Made by a program: the position numbers and the translations under genes. The notes below the pieces were generated by a model. The model did not search any database, was not told where the DNA came from, and saw nothing but the letters and a program-made list of their open reading frames with translations. DNA of 64,000 bases from Micromonospora noduli (GTDB lineage Bacteria > Actinomycetota > Actinomycetes > Mycobacteriales > Micromonosporaceae). Of the stretch, positions 53,570 to 62,989 are shown in pieces (the stretch's first letter is position 1; every line of letters starts with the position of its first letter). The stretch covers positions 1 to 64,000 of the forward strand of contig NZ_PYAK01000029.1 of the NCBI RefSeq assembly GCF_003264365.1, in the 5' to 3' direction.

Positions 53570-54186
53570 GGCCGGACCGCCGCGAGGAAGGCCGCGGCGC
53601 GCTCGCGCAGCGCCGCCGTGTCGCCGCCTCGGACGGCGTCGCCGAGCAGCGGGGAACCGACGCCGACAGCTGTCGCACCCCGTTCGAGGTAGCGCCGAGC
53701 ACCGTCCGCGTCGACACCACCGACCGGCACGAACGCGGTACCGGGGAACGGGTCCCGTAGAGCGCCGAGGTAGTCGGGCCCGCCGAGCGAGGCCGGGAAG
53801 AGCTTGATCGCGGTGGCCCCGCCGTCGTTGGCCTGCACCACTTCGGTGGGGGTGAGGGCGCCGGCGAGCACCGGCAGCCCGAGCCGGCCGCCCTCGGCGA
53901 GGCTCGCCGCGATGGCCGGGGTGACCAGGAAACCGGCGCCCGCGTCGGCCGCCGCGCGGGCGTCCTCGACGCTGAGCACGGTGCCGGCACCCAAGGCGAA
54001 GTCGGGCCCGAGGGCAGCTCGGGCGCGGCGGATGACGCCGAGCGCGTCGGCGCTGGTCATCGAAACCTCGACCACTGCGACGCCGCTCTCGGCCACTGTG
54101 AGTACGGCGGTCAGCGCGGCGTCCGGGTCCGGGCCGCGCACAATGGCCAACAGCCGGTGGGTACGCAGCTCGTCGAGCAGGTTCAT
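53566..54186 (-). CDS. KDPG/KDPGal-type aldolase
   Basis: 206 residues from ATG at 54186. Class I aldolase of the Eda/DgoA family: Schiff-base Lys128 (GATAIKLFPAS), catalytic Glu40 (AVVEVSM), RG turn (AIVRGPD) and VGGVDADG phosphate loop. It would cleave 2-keto-3-deoxy-6-phosphogalactonate to pyruvate and glyceraldehyde-3-phosphate. The gene sits between the epimerase and kinase genes (gap 10, overlap 4). Confidence 0.93.
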   Translation of the reverse strand: MNLLDELRTHRLLAIVRGPDPDAALTAVLTVAESGVAVVEVSMTSADALGVIRRARAALGPDFALGAGTVLSVEDARAAADAGAGFLVTPAIAASLAEGGRLGLPVLAGALTPTEVVQANDGGATAIKLFPASLGGPDYLGALRDPFPGTAFVPVGGVDADGARRYLERGATAVGVGSPLLGDAVRGGDTAALRERAAAFLAAVRP

Positions 54187-54196
54187 CACGGTGTCC

Positions 54197-55033
54197 TCAG
54201 TGGTTGCGGTGGGCGGAGATGGTGAGTCGCCAGGTGACCTGGCCGGTGGGCGGGACGACCGCCGCGTCGGAGGGGCCGGCGTCGGCCAGGTCGAAGGCCG
54301 CGCCGAGCATCGGTTCGATGCCGACGCTGCGGTAGGGGCCGTTCGCCGGCCAGCCGCCCAGGTTGCGCCAGAGCGCGGTGCTGCGGGGCTGGTCGGCGCA
54401 CTCCAGCTCCAGAGTCAGCCGGTCGGCTCCGTCGATCACCTGGACCCGGGCGCAGTCGAGCAGCACCGCGCCGAGCGCGGTCCCGTCGTCCGGCCCGAAC
54501 ATGTCCACTGTCAGCCCGGCCGGGGCCGGCCACGGCCCGGTCAACCACGGGTCGCCGGTGGGCCAGCTGCCCGGTGGCAGGAGCGCGGCGGCTTCCGGGT
54601 GCAGCCGGGTCGGGGTGCCGGCGGGCGCGTCGAGGCGGGCGGCGGGGGAGAGGTCGAGCAGGGCGTGCGCGGCCCAGACGAACCGGTACCCGGGGTCGGC
54701 GGCCAACCGGTAGTCGGCCACCACCACGCCGCCTTCGTCGGTGATCCGGCGGCTCAGGGTGAACGTCGGCCGCTCGATCACCAGCGTGCCCGGGCCGGCG
54801 CTGTGCCACGGCCGCGACCACACCTCGCCGTGGTCGGGCTCGCCGCGCACGGTGGGCAGGCACTCCTCCAGGCCACCGGCGTCGACGAACGCGTCGTCGG
54901 GGCGTACCTCGTGCCGGCCGGGTTCCGGGCCACGCCACAGCCACTCCCGGCCGCCACCGCGCAGACTCGTCCACCGACCGCCGTGCGCCGCGTCGTACGC
55001 CACCCGCAGGGCCACCGGCCGCGCACCGGTCAC
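54197..55033 (-). CDS. Aldose 1-epimerase-like protein
   Basis: 278 residues from GTG at 55033, overlapping the dgoD stop by 4 bases. A galactose-mutarotase-like beta-sandwich. The segment CLPTVRGEPDHGEVWSRPW holds the His typical of the active site, and GIEPMLGAAFDLA near the C-terminus holds the Glu expected for the general base. It likely interconverts alpha- and beta-D-galactose so the dehydrogenase gets its anomer; assignment to a subfamily is not certain. Confidence 0.8.
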   Translation of the reverse strand: MTGARPVALRVAYDAAHGGRWTSLRGGGREWLWRGPEPGRHEVRPDDAFVDAGGLEECLPTVRGEPDHGEVWSRPWHSAGPGTLVIERPTFTLSRRITDEGGVVVADYRLAADPGYRFVWAAHALLDLSPAARLDAPAGTPTRLHPEAAALLPPGSWPTGDPWLTGPWPAPAGLTVDMFGPDDGTALGAVLLDCARVQVIDGADRLTLELECADQPRSTALWRNLGGWPANGPYRSVGIEPMLGAAFDLADAGPSDAAVVPPTGQVTWRLTISAHRNH

Positions 55034-56175
55034 CACTCGGCGAAGGACCCGTCGGCGTGCTGCCAGACCGGGTTGCGCCAGGCGTGTGGGGTCTGGGCGG
55101 CCTTGCGGACCGCCACCTCGTCGACAGTGATGCCCAGACCGGGCCGGTCGAGGCGGGCAATGTGCCCGTCCACGAACCGGAACGGCTCCGGGTCGACCAG
55201 GTAGTCCAGCAACTCCGAGCCGGCGTTGTAGTGGATGCCGATGCTCTGCTCCTGGATCAGGAAGTTCGGCGTCGCGAAGGCCACCTGGAGGCTGGCCGCC
55301 AGGGAGATCGGGCCGAGCGGGCAGTGCGGGGCGAGCAGCGCGCCGTACGTCTCGGCCAGCGCGGCGATCCGGCGGACCTCGGAGATCCCACCGGCGTGCG
55401 ACAGGTCCGGTTGAACCACGGCGACCCCGGCCTGCAACGGGCCGAGGAACTCGGACCGACCGTAGAGCCGTTCGCCGGTGGCCACCGGGATCGGCGTACT
55501 GGCGACGATGTCGCGCAGGTGGTGAGCCTGATCGGGCAGGACCGGCTCCTCCACGAAGAACGGGCGCAGGGCGGCCAGTTCGGGCAGGATCCGGCGTACG
55601 GCGGCCATTCCGGCGCGACCGTGGAAGTCCACAGCGATGTCCCGGTCGGGGCCGAGCACCTCGCGGGCGGCGGCCACCCGGCCGATGACCGCGTCCACTT
55701 CGGCCGTTGTGGGAATCGGCGAGAGCCGCCCGCAGGCGTTCATCTTGACCCCGGTCAGGCCGGCGGCGACCTGCGCGGCGGCGGCTTCGGCCACCTCGCC
55801 GGGTTCGTCCCCGCCGATCCACGAGTAGATCCGTACCCGGTCGCGTACGTGCCCGCCTAGCAGCGCGTGCACCGGCGCGCCGTACGCCTGCCCGGCGATG
55901 TCCCAGAGCGCCTGGTCGAGGCCGGCGACCGCGCTGGAGAGGATCGGGCCGCCCCGGTAGAAGCCGCCCTTGGTGAGCACCTGCCAGTGCTGCTCGATGC
56001 GCAGGGGGTCCGCACCGATCAGATATTCGGAGAGCACCTCGACCGCGCTGCGCACCACCTCGGCGCGGCCCTCGACCACCGGCTCACCCCACCCGACCAG
56101 CCCGTCGTCGGTCTCCACCCGGCAGAACAACCACCGTGGCGCGACCAGGAAGGTCTCGATCCGCTCGATCTTCAC
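55030..56175 (-). CDS. dgoD: D-galactonate dehydratase
   Basis: 381 residues. Clear collinear similarity to E. coli DgoD: WGEPVVEGRAEVV, GGFYRGGPILSSAVAG, VQPDLSHAGGISE, EQSIGIHYN. Mg2+ ligands D183, E209 and E235, and catalytic His185 and His284 (APHCPLGP), are all present at DgoD positions. It removes water from D-galactonate to form 2-keto-3-deoxygalactonate. It overlaps the GntR gene upstream and the epimerase gene downstream by 4 bases each. Confidence 0.95.
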   Translation of the reverse strand: MKIERIETFLVAPRWLFCRVETDDGLVGWGEPVVEGRAEVVRSAVEVLSEYLIGADPLRIEQHWQVLTKGGFYRGGPILSSAVAGLDQALWDIAGQAYGAPVHALLGGHVRDRVRIYSWIGGDEPGEVAEAAAAQVAAGLTGVKMNACGRLSPIPTTAEVDAVIGRVAAAREVLGPDRDIAVDFHGRAGMAAVRRILPELAALRPFFVEEPVLPDQAHHLRDIVASTPIPVATGERLYGRSEFLGPLQAGVAVVQPDLSHAGGISEVRRIAALAETYGALLAPHCPLGPISLAASLQVAFATPNFLIQEQSIGIHYNAGSELLDYLVDPEPFRFVDGHIARLDRPGLGITVDEVAVRKAAQTPHAWRNPVWQHADGSFAEW

Positions 56176-56882
56176 TGACTGCCCCTTCGTCCCCGTGCCT
56201 TCTCGACGTCGCGGACGGCCTTGTCCAGCAACTCACGCATGGCGGTCTCGGCCGCCGTCTCGTCCCGTTCGCGCAGCCCGTCGACGACCGCACGGTGGCT
56301 GGGCACCGGGTCGTCGTGCGCGTCACCGCCGTGCACCAGCCGGTCCCGTTCGGCGAGCCCGGTCTCCATCACCACCTCCATCCGCTCCAGCAGCTCGTTG
56401 TGGGTGGCGGCGAGCAGCGCGCGGTGGAAGGCGAGGTCGGCGGCGATGGCGGCGGCGGGATCACCGATGGCGTCCGTCATCTCGGCGAGTGCCTGATCGA
56501 GGGCGGCCAGGTCGTCTTCGGTCGCACGGGTGGCGGCCAGCCGTGCGGCGGCGGGCTCGATGATGGCGCGTACCTCGTGCAGCTTTTCGAGCAGGCGCTC
56601 GTCGGGGCCCTCGGCGAACTGCCAGCGGATCACGTCACCGTCGAGCAGGTTCCAGTCCGCGCGGGGCCGCACGAAGGTGCCGCGCTTCTGCCGGGCGTCG
56701 ACGATGCCCTTCGCGGAGAGGACCTTCAGCGCCTCGCGGAGCGCCGTCAGGCTGACGCCGAACTCCTCCTGCAACGCGACGATGTTCAGGGTCGCGCCGA
56801 CAGCGATCTCGCCGGTGAGGATGCGACGGGCGATCGCTTCGACGGTCTGCCCGTGGACGCCGCGGCGTGCGTACTGTGCCAA
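56172..56882 (-). CDS. GntR/FCD family regulator, DgoR-like
   Basis: 236 residues; TTG at 56882 is the only plausible start, with AGGAG close upstream. The winged-helix domain (IARRILTGEIAVG, LREALKVLSAKGIVDARQKR) is followed by RPRADWNLLDGDVIRW, a segment shared with E. coli DgoR. The helical FCD domain has metal-binding candidates Asp/His (DLAFHRALLAATHN, VPSHRAVVDGL). It probably senses galactonate or a KDGal-type intermediate and represses both divergent operons. Second gene of its own operon. Confidence 0.92.
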   Translation of the reverse strand: MAQYARRGVHGQTVEAIARRILTGEIAVGATLNIVALQEEFGVSLTALREALKVLSAKGIVDARQKRGTFVRPRADWNLLDGDVIRWQFAEGPDERLLEKLHEVRAIIEPAAARLAATRATEDDLAALDQALAEMTDAIGDPAAAIAADLAFHRALLAATHNELLERMEVVMETGLAERDRLVHGGDAHDDPVPSHRAVVDGLRERDETAAETAMRELLDKAVRDVEKARGRRGSQ

Positions 56883-56917
56883 TGCTCCTGGCCTTTTCGC
56901 TGGTCGGTATCGATCTC

Positions 56918-57664
56918 TCAGGCCGAGGCTTTCACCGCTGTCCAGCCACCGTCCACCACGAGGCTCGCGCCGGTGACGTAGGCGGCGTCCGGCGAGGCGA
57001 GGAAGGCGACAGTGGCGGCCACCTCGTCCGGTGTGCCGAAGCGCTTCGCGACGGTCTCCGCGATGCTGCGCTGGCGGTCCTCTTCGGACACGTCGGCCCA
57101 GGCGGCGGTGAGGATCGGCCCGGGCAGCACGGTGTTGACCCGCACCTGCGGGCCGTACTCGACGGCGAGTTGGCGGCCGAGCGCGACCAGGCCGCCCTTG
57201 GCCGCGGCGTACGCGGGCCGGCCGGGCAACCCGACCAGCGCGTGCACCGAGGAGATCAGCACCACCGCGCCCGAGCGTGCCCGCAGGTCGTCCAGGCAGG
57301 CGCGGACGCCGAGGAACGAGCCGGTGAGGCTGACGCCGAGCTGGTGGTCCCAGGACTCTCGGCTGATCTCGTGCGCCGGGGCGACCCGCACGGCGTACGC
57401 GGTGCTGACCAGGATGTCGACCGGGCCGAGGCGGTCCCGTACGGCGCTCACGGCGGCCGTCCAGTCGGCCTCGTCGCTGACATCACCCACTACGGACAGT
57501 GCGCGGTCGCCTCGTGCGGTCAGTTCCGCGGCAAGTGGGGCCGGGTCGGCCACGTCGAGCAGCGCGACCGCTGCCCCCTCGGCGGCGAGTCGCCGGGCGA
57601 TGGCCGTGCCGATCCCACCCATTGCGCCGGTGACCAGCGCGTTCTTGCCCTCAAGCCGACGCAT
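56918..57664 (-). CDS. SDR-family dehydrogenase, probable galactose 1-dehydrogenase
   Basis: 248 residues from ATG at 57664 (AGGTGG upstream; GTG 57676 possible). A classical SDR: TGAMGGIG at 12-19, Asp37 after beta-2 (favours NAD+), catalytic Ser139, Tyr152 and Lys156. First gene of the catabolic operon. By pathway logic it oxidises D-galactose (or a related aldose) to the lactone; a KduD-like oxidoreductase role on a keto-acid is the alternative. Confidence 0.85.
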   Translation of the reverse strand: MRRLEGKNALVTGAMGGIGTAIARRLAAEGAAVALLDVADPAPLAAELTARGDRALSVVGDVSDEADWTAAVSAVRDRLGPVDILVSTAYAVRVAPAHEISRESWDHQLGVSLTGSFLGVRACLDDLRARSGAVVLISSVHALVGLPGRPAYAAAKGGLVALGRQLAVEYGPQVRVNTVLPGPILTAAWADVSEEDRQRSIAETVAKRFGTPDEVAATVAFLASPDAAYVTGASLVVDGGWTAVKASA

Positions 57665-57823
57665 AAGCTGATCCACCTGACTCTCGCCTTGGTCTCGTCT
57701 AATCATTAATTACGAAGATATCTTGACAGTCGGCGACGGCCGATGCAACCTTCTCGTCACAGCATTCACATGGACGACACATCGCGTGGTGACGCTGAGT
57801 GTCGTAAAGGAAGGGATACCTCC
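57665..57823. promoter_or_regulatory. Shared divergent promoter/operator of galactose-oxidation and uptake operons
   Basis: An AT-rich island (57700-57720) contains the dyad TAAT-C-ATTA (57700-57708) inside TCGT-N13-ACGA (57695-57715). Eight bases on is a consensus -35 TTGACA (57723-57728), with CAACCT 17 bases later as a poor -10. It is the likely binding place of the GntR-type regulator, able to control both strands. Confidence 0.6.
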
Positions 57824-59119
57824 GTGAGCGACTTCGACCCCGGTCGCCGGCGATTCCTTGGCCACCTTGGGCTCGCCGGCCTGGGCGCGCTCGGCGCCAG
57901 CTCGTTCCTCAGCGCGTGCGCCAGCTCCGCCAGCGGGCCGACCACGAGCAACGGCTCGGGCGCGGTCACCATCCAGTCCAACCTCTCCTCGCCGCAGGCC
58001 AAGGCGGCGATGGAGAAGCTGATCGAGACCTTCAACGCGCAGGGCAAGGGCACGGCGAGCCTCAACACGATCGCCTCGGAGACCTTCCGGACCCAGCTGC
58101 CGACCTACCTGACCTCGGCCAACCCGCCGGACCTCTACACCTGGTACGCGGGCTCGGTCGCCAACGACTACGCCAGCAAGAACCTGCTGCTGGACGTCTC
58201 CGAGGTGTGGAAGTCACTGGACGACTACCCCCAGTCGCTGCGCACCCTCTCCACCGACGCCAGCGGCAAGCAGATCTTCGTGCCGATGAACAACTACTGG
58301 TGGGGCTTCTTCTACCGCAAGTCCAACTTCGCCAAGTGGGGCGTGCAGGAGCCGAAGACCTGGACCGAGTTCCTGGCGCTCTGCGAGACGCTGAAGAGCA
58401 AGGGCATCCCGCCGATCGGCATCGGCCTCGGTGACACCCCGTGGGTGGCCTCGGCCTGGTTCGACTACCTGAACATCCGGATCAACGGCGCGCCGTTCCA
58501 CCGCGAGCTGCTCGCCGGCAAGCAGCGCTTCGACGACCCGAAGGTCAAGGCGGTCTTCACCCGCTGGCGCGAGGCACTGCCCTACTTCGACCCGAAGGGC
58601 AAGGCGTACCCGTTCCAGGAGGCGACCACCGCGTTGCTGGCCGGCAAGACCGGCATGTTCCTGATCGGCACCTTCTTCGCCGACGCCGCACCCAAGGACG
58701 CGCTCGGCGACCTGGACTTCTTCCGGTTCCCGATCATCGACCCGGCGGTGCCGCTGGCCGAGGAGGCGCCCACCGACGGCTTCTTCGCGAGCGCGAAGAC
58801 CGCCAACCCGACCGGCACCAAGGCCCTGCTCAGCTACCTGGCCGGGGTCGAGGCCCAGGAGGCGTACGTCAAGGCCAGCTCCGGCATCGTGCTGCCGGCC
58901 AACCCCAGGGCCAAGGCGTCGGACTCGCCGCTGGTCGTCAAGGGCAAGGCGATGTTGAACGAGGCCAAGGAGCTGACCCAGTTCTTCAACCGCGACTCCA
59001 GCGACGCGCTCCAGCCGACCGCGGACACCGCGCTGACCAAGTTCATCGACAAGCCGGACCAGATCGACGCGATCCTGCGGGAGTGGCAGGCCGGCGCCGA
59101 GAAGGTCTTCAAGGGCTGA
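57824..59119 (+). CDS. Sugar ABC transporter substrate-binding lipoprotein
   Basis: 431 residues from GTG at 57824 (GGAAGGG upstream). A twin-Arg signal (GRRRFLGHLGLAGLG) is followed by a lipobox FLSAC, so the mature Cys is lipid-anchored. The body is family-1 solute-binding (CUT1): LPTYLTSANPPDLYTWYAG, NNYWWGFFYRKSNFAKWG, GKTGMFLIGTF. Context predicts alpha-galactosides such as melibiose or raffinose as ligand. First gene of the uptake operon. Confidence 0.93.
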   Translation: MSDFDPGRRRFLGHLGLAGLGALGASSFLSACASSASGPTTSNGSGAVTIQSNLSSPQAKAAMEKLIETFNAQGKGTASLNTIASETFRTQLPTYLTSANPPDLYTWYAGSVANDYASKNLLLDVSEVWKSLDDYPQSLRTLSTDASGKQIFVPMNNYWWGFFYRKSNFAKWGVQEPKTWTEFLALCETLKSKGIPPIGIGLGDTPWVASAWFDYLNIRINGAPFHRELLAGKQRFDDPKVKAVFTRWREALPYFDPKGKAYPFQEATTALLAGKTGMFLIGTFFADAAPKDALGDLDFFRFPIIDPAVPLAEEAPTDGFFASAKTANPTGTKALLSYLAGVEAQEAYVKASSGIVLPANPRAKASDSPLVVKGKAMLNEAKELTQFFNRDSSDALQPTADTALTKFIDKPDQIDAILREWQAGAEKVFKG

Positions 59120-59120
59120 C

Positions 59121-60041
59121 GTGACAGCAACGATCTCCACGACTTCGGTCACCCCCACCCGGCGGCGGCGACGGTCGGCTCGACTGTCGCCGCTGCTGGT
59201 GGCGTTCGTCCTCGTGCCGTTCGCGGTCGAGAGCGTCTGGGTCTTCTGGCCGGCGATCCAGGGCTTCTGGTTCTCTCTCACCCGCTGGGACGGGATGACA
59301 CCGCCGACCTTCGTCGGCGCCGACAACTACGTCGAGTTGGCCGGCGACGCCACCTTCCGGGGTGCGCTGGTCAACACGGTGATCTGGCTGGTGCTCTTCG
59401 GCGGCCTCTCCGTGCTGGGTGGCTTCGGCATGGCGCTCGTCCTGCAGAAGGAGCGGCGCTGGGTCGGCTTCTACCGGGCCGCGTTGTTCACCCCTGTGGT
59501 GTTCTCGCTGGTGGTGACCGCGCTGGTCTGGCGGGTCTTCTACCAGCCCGACGGCATCGCCGACACGCTGCTGCGGGCGGTCGGCCTGGAACAGCTGATC
59601 CGGCCCTGGCTCGCCGACCCGCAGACCGCCCTGTACGCGGTGATCCTGCCCGCGCTGTGGCGGCAGATCGGGTACGTGATGGTGCTGTTCCTGGCCGGTT
59701 TGAAGGCGATTGATCCGGCGCTGCACGAGGCGGCCCGGATGGACGGCGCCAACGCCTGGCAGCGGCTACGGCACGTCACGATTCCCCAGCTCAAGGGGGT
59801 CAACGCAGTGGTGCTGTCGGTCATCGTGATCGACTCGCTGCGCTCGTTCGACATTGTCTGGTCGCTGACCAAGGGCGGGCCGTACCACTCGTCCGAGCTG
59901 CTCAGCACCTACATGTACTCGACCGCCTTCCAGAGCCTGCGGCTGGGCTACGCCTCGGCGATCGCTGTCGTGATCTTCGTGCTCGCGCTGGCCGTCATCC
60001 TCGGCTACCTGGTCCGCGCGTTCCGGGAGGAAGCGTCATGA
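59121..60041 (+). CDS. Sugar ABC transporter permease (MalF type)
   Basis: 306 residues from GTG at 59121, one base after the binding-protein stop. Six membrane helices; the EAA loop EAARMDGANAWQRLRHVTIP contacts the ATPase. No ATPase gene is in the operon, so a shared MsiK-like ATPase elsewhere must energise it, as usual in actinomycetes. Confidence 0.94.
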   Translation: MTATISTTSVTPTRRRRRSARLSPLLVAFVLVPFAVESVWVFWPAIQGFWFSLTRWDGMTPPTFVGADNYVELAGDATFRGALVNTVIWLVLFGGLSVLGGFGMALVLQKERRWVGFYRAALFTPVVFSLVVTALVWRVFYQPDGIADTLLRAVGLEQLIRPWLADPQTALYAVILPALWRQIGYVMVLFLAGLKAIDPALHEAARMDGANAWQRLRHVTIPQLKGVNAVVLSVIVIDSLRSFDIVWSLTKGGPYHSSELLSTYMYSTAFQSLRLGYASAIAVVIFVLALAVILGYLVRAFREEAS

Positions 60042-60859
60042 ACAAGCTCCGTACCGGGGCCTTCCACACCGGCATGATCCTGCTCTCGCTGCTCTGGCTG
60101 GGCCCGGTGCTCTGGGTGGTGGTGATGTCCACCCGGTCGTTCGACGACATCGCCGCGCACGGCGTGGGCAGCCTGCCCCGGTCGTTCACGCTGGACACCT
60201 ACCGGCAGGCGTGGACCGACGGCGGCGAGCTGCGGGCGCTGATCAACAGCATGCTGGTCACCGTCCCGTCGGTGGCGCTGAGCCTGGGGTTGGCCGCGAT
60301 GGCCGCGTTCGCGCTGAGTCGCTTCCGGATCCCCGGACGGCGCACGATCCTGCTGCTGATGCTCGCCGGCAACCTGCTCCCACCGCAGATCCTGCTCATC
60401 CCGGTGGCCAAGTTCAGCGAGCTGACCGGCCTGTACGACACGCTCTGGGCGTTGATCGCGGTGCAGGTCGGCTTCGGGCTCGGCTTCTACACGTTCGTCC
60501 TGCACGGCTTCATGCGGGACCTGCCGGGCGAGATCCAGGAGGCCGCCACCATCGACGGTGCCGGCACGGCGCAGATCTTCACCCGGGTGATGCTGCCGCT
60601 GACCCGACCCGCGCTGGCCGCTCTCGGGGCGCTCTCCTTCACCTGGATCTTCAACGACCTGCTCTGGGCGATCACCGTGCTGCGTACCGATGACAACATG
60701 CCGGTCACCCCGGCGCTGCTCGCCCTCCAGGGCCAGTTCGTCTCGTCCTGGAACGTCATCGCCGCCGGTACGGTCATCGCGGCCGTGCCCACCGTCGCGG
60801 TGTTCCTTCGCTTCCAGCGGCACTTCGTCTCCGGCCTGGCGCTCGGAGCGGTCAAGTGA
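60038..60859 (+). CDS. Sugar ABC transporter permease (MalG type)
   Basis: 273 residues, six membrane helices, with the EAA loop EAATIDGAGTAQIFTRVMLP. Its ATG overlaps the first permease's stop and its stop overlaps the GH36 start (GTGA), so transport and hydrolysis are translationally coupled. Confidence 0.94.
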   Translation: MNKLRTGAFHTGMILLSLLWLGPVLWVVVMSTRSFDDIAAHGVGSLPRSFTLDTYRQAWTDGGELRALINSMLVTVPSVALSLGLAAMAAFALSRFRIPGRRTILLLMLAGNLLPPQILLIPVAKFSELTGLYDTLWALIAVQVGFGLGFYTFVLHGFMRDLPGEIQEAATIDGAGTAQIFTRVMLPLTRPALAALGALSFTWIFNDLLWAITVLRTDDNMPVTPALLALQGQFVSSWNVIAAGTVIAAVPTVAVFLRFQRHFVSGLALGAVK

Positions 60860-62943
60860 CCGCCGAGGCCGGGCAGCGCTGGACGCTGCGGGGCACGCAC
60901 ACCGAGTACACAGTGACGGTGCCCGCGCACTGTCGCTGGCTGGAACTTGTCGCGTGGGGGCCGCACGGCGTCTCCGACGGGCCCTCGCCGGTCGCCTACG
61001 ACGGCCCGGTCCCGTTCCTCACCGCCGGCGACGCGGCCCCCATCGAGTACGCCACCGACGCCGACCGCCCGTTCACCGGCGCCGACCTGGTGATCGAGAC
61101 CTCGAACGGGCAGCGCCGGGTGGGCTTCGTGCACACCGACGCGCGCATTGACGCCGACCAGCGGGAGCTGGCCGTGGACTTCGCCGACCCGGTCACCGGG
61201 CTGCGCGCCACAGTGCACTACCGGGTGCCCGCCGGCACCGATGTGGTGCAGCGCTGGGTCGAACTGGCCAACGACGGCGCCGACGCGCTGCGGGTCGTCC
61301 GGGCCGGATCGGGCGGGTTCTGCGTACCGACGCCGCACGGCGCGCTGCTCAGCCACCAGTGGGGTCAGTGGGAGCAGGAGTTCCAGCTCTCCCACGTCGA
61401 GCTGGGCCACGGCACGTTCAGCATCGGCAGTTCCCAAGGCGTACCCGGGCATCTGCACGTGCCGTGGCTGGCCGTGCGCGACACCGCCGAGCCGGCCGGT
61501 CCGGCGTGGGGGATGGCGCTGGCCTGGACCGGCTCGTGGGAGATCAGCGCCGAGCGGGACACCGGCGGCCTGACCCGGGTCCGGGTCGGCCGTCAACTGG
61601 TCGACGGCCCGCTGGAGTTGGCCGCGGGCGAGCGGTTGACACTGCCGGTGGCCACCGGCGCGTACAGCCCGGACGGCCTGGACGGGCTGGCCCGGGTCTG
61701 GCACACCCACCAGCGGTTGCTGGCCGCCGAGCGGCTCAGCCCTCGCCCGGTGCTCTACAACTCCTGGGAGGCGACCTACTTCGCCGTCGAGGCGCAGAGT
61801 CAGCTCGCGCTCGCCCGGATCGCCGCCGAGCTGGGCGTGGAGACGTTCGTCGTGGACGACGGCTGGTTCGTGGGCCGCGACGACGACACCGCCGGGCTGG
61901 GCGACTGGACGCCCGACCCGGCGAAGTTCCCGACCGGGTTCGACACCTTCATCGCCGACGTCCGCTCCCTCGGGCTGAACTTCGGGCTCTGGGTCGAGCC
62001 GGAGTGCGTCAACCCGAAGTCCTCCCTGTACGCCGAGCACCCGGACTGGGTCTACTCCGTCGACGGCCGACCGCTCACCCCGGTCCGCAACCAGTACCTG
62101 CTCGACCTGGGCCAGCCGGAGGTCGCCGAGTTCGTCCACTCCACGGTCGACGGCCTGCTGCGCCGGTACGACATCGACTACCTGAAGTGGGACTTCAACC
62201 GGCCGCGTACCGAGCCGGGTCGGTCCGGCGGGGTGGGCCCGCTCGACCTGGACGGCGCGCACGTCGCGAACCTGCACCGGATCTACGAGTGGTTGCGCCG
62301 GGACCATCCCGGTGTGCTGATCGAGGCGTGCGCCGGCGGGGGCGCGCGGACCGACCTGGCGATGGCCGCCCGGGCCGACGTCTTCTGGCCCAGCGACAAC
62401 ACGGGCCCGCTGGACCGGCTGGCCATCCAGTACGGCTTCCTGCACGCCAACGCCCCGCACCTGCTCAGCTCCTGGGTCACCGACGCGCCCGGCCTGTTCG
62501 ACAGTCGCCCCCGATCGCTGGCGTTCCGGTTCGTCCTGGCGATGGCCGGTGTGCTCGGCATCGGCGCGGACATCCGGGCGTGGACCCCCGCCGAGCGGGC
62601 CGAGGCGGCCGGCTGGATCGCCCGCTACAAGGAGATCCGGGACGTCGTCACGCGTGGTGACGTGCACCTGATCGGTGGCCCCGACCAGGCCCGCTGTGCG
62701 GTGCAGTACACCGCGCCGGACGAGAACCAGGTGGTCGTCCTGGCCTGGCACACCGGCCGGCTCGACGGCGCCGGGCTGCTTCCGTCCCGCCCGGTCCGGT
62801 TGCCTCTGCGCGGCCTCGACCCGGCGGCCCGTTACTCGCACGGCGATCGGCACTACTCCGGCAGCCACCTCGCCACCGTCGGCCTGCCCGTGCAGTGGAG
62901 CGCGACCCACGACGCCGACCTCATCGTGCTGACCCGCGACTGA
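60856..62943 (+). CDS. Cytoplasmic GH36 alpha-galactosidase
   Basis: 695 residues, with no signal peptide. The N-terminal beta-sandwich is followed by a (beta/alpha)8 barrel with the GH36 signatures: VDDGWFVGRDDD, nucleophile D446 (YLKWDFNRP) and acid/base D514 (WPSDNTG). It cuts imported alpha-galactosides to galactose plus the remaining sugar. It starts inside the permease stop, so the importer and this enzyme act together. Confidence 0.95.
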   Translation: MTAEAGQRWTLRGTHTEYTVTVPAHCRWLELVAWGPHGVSDGPSPVAYDGPVPFLTAGDAAPIEYATDADRPFTGADLVIETSNGQRRVGFVHTDARIDADQRELAVDFADPVTGLRATVHYRVPAGTDVVQRWVELANDGADALRVVRAGSGGFCVPTPHGALLSHQWGQWEQEFQLSHVELGHGTFSIGSSQGVPGHLHVPWLAVRDTAEPAGPAWGMALAWTGSWEISAERDTGGLTRVRVGRQLVDGPLELAAGERLTLPVATGAYSPDGLDGLARVWHTHQRLLAAERLSPRPVLYNSWEATYFAVEAQSQLALARIAAELGVETFVVDDGWFVGRDDDTAGLGDWTPDPAKFPTGFDTFIADVRSLGLNFGLWVEPECVNPKSSLYAEHPDWVYSVDGRPLTPVRNQYLLDLGQPEVAEFVHSTVDGLLRRYDIDYLKWDFNRPRTEPGRSGGVGPLDLDGAHVANLHRIYEWLRRDHPGVLIEACAGGGARTDLAMAARADVFWPSDNTGPLDRLAIQYGFLHANAPHLLSSWVTDAPGLFDSRPRSLAFRFVLAMAGVLGIGADIRAWTPAERAEAAGWIARYKEIRDVVTRGDVHLIGGPDQARCAVQYTAPDENQVVVLAWHTGRLDGAGLLPSRPVRLPLRGLDPAARYSHGDRHYSGSHLATVGLPVQWSATHDADLIVLTRD

Positions 62944-62989
62944 GATCGGAGCACCACCACCCCCACCCCCGAGGGACAGGAGTACCTCC

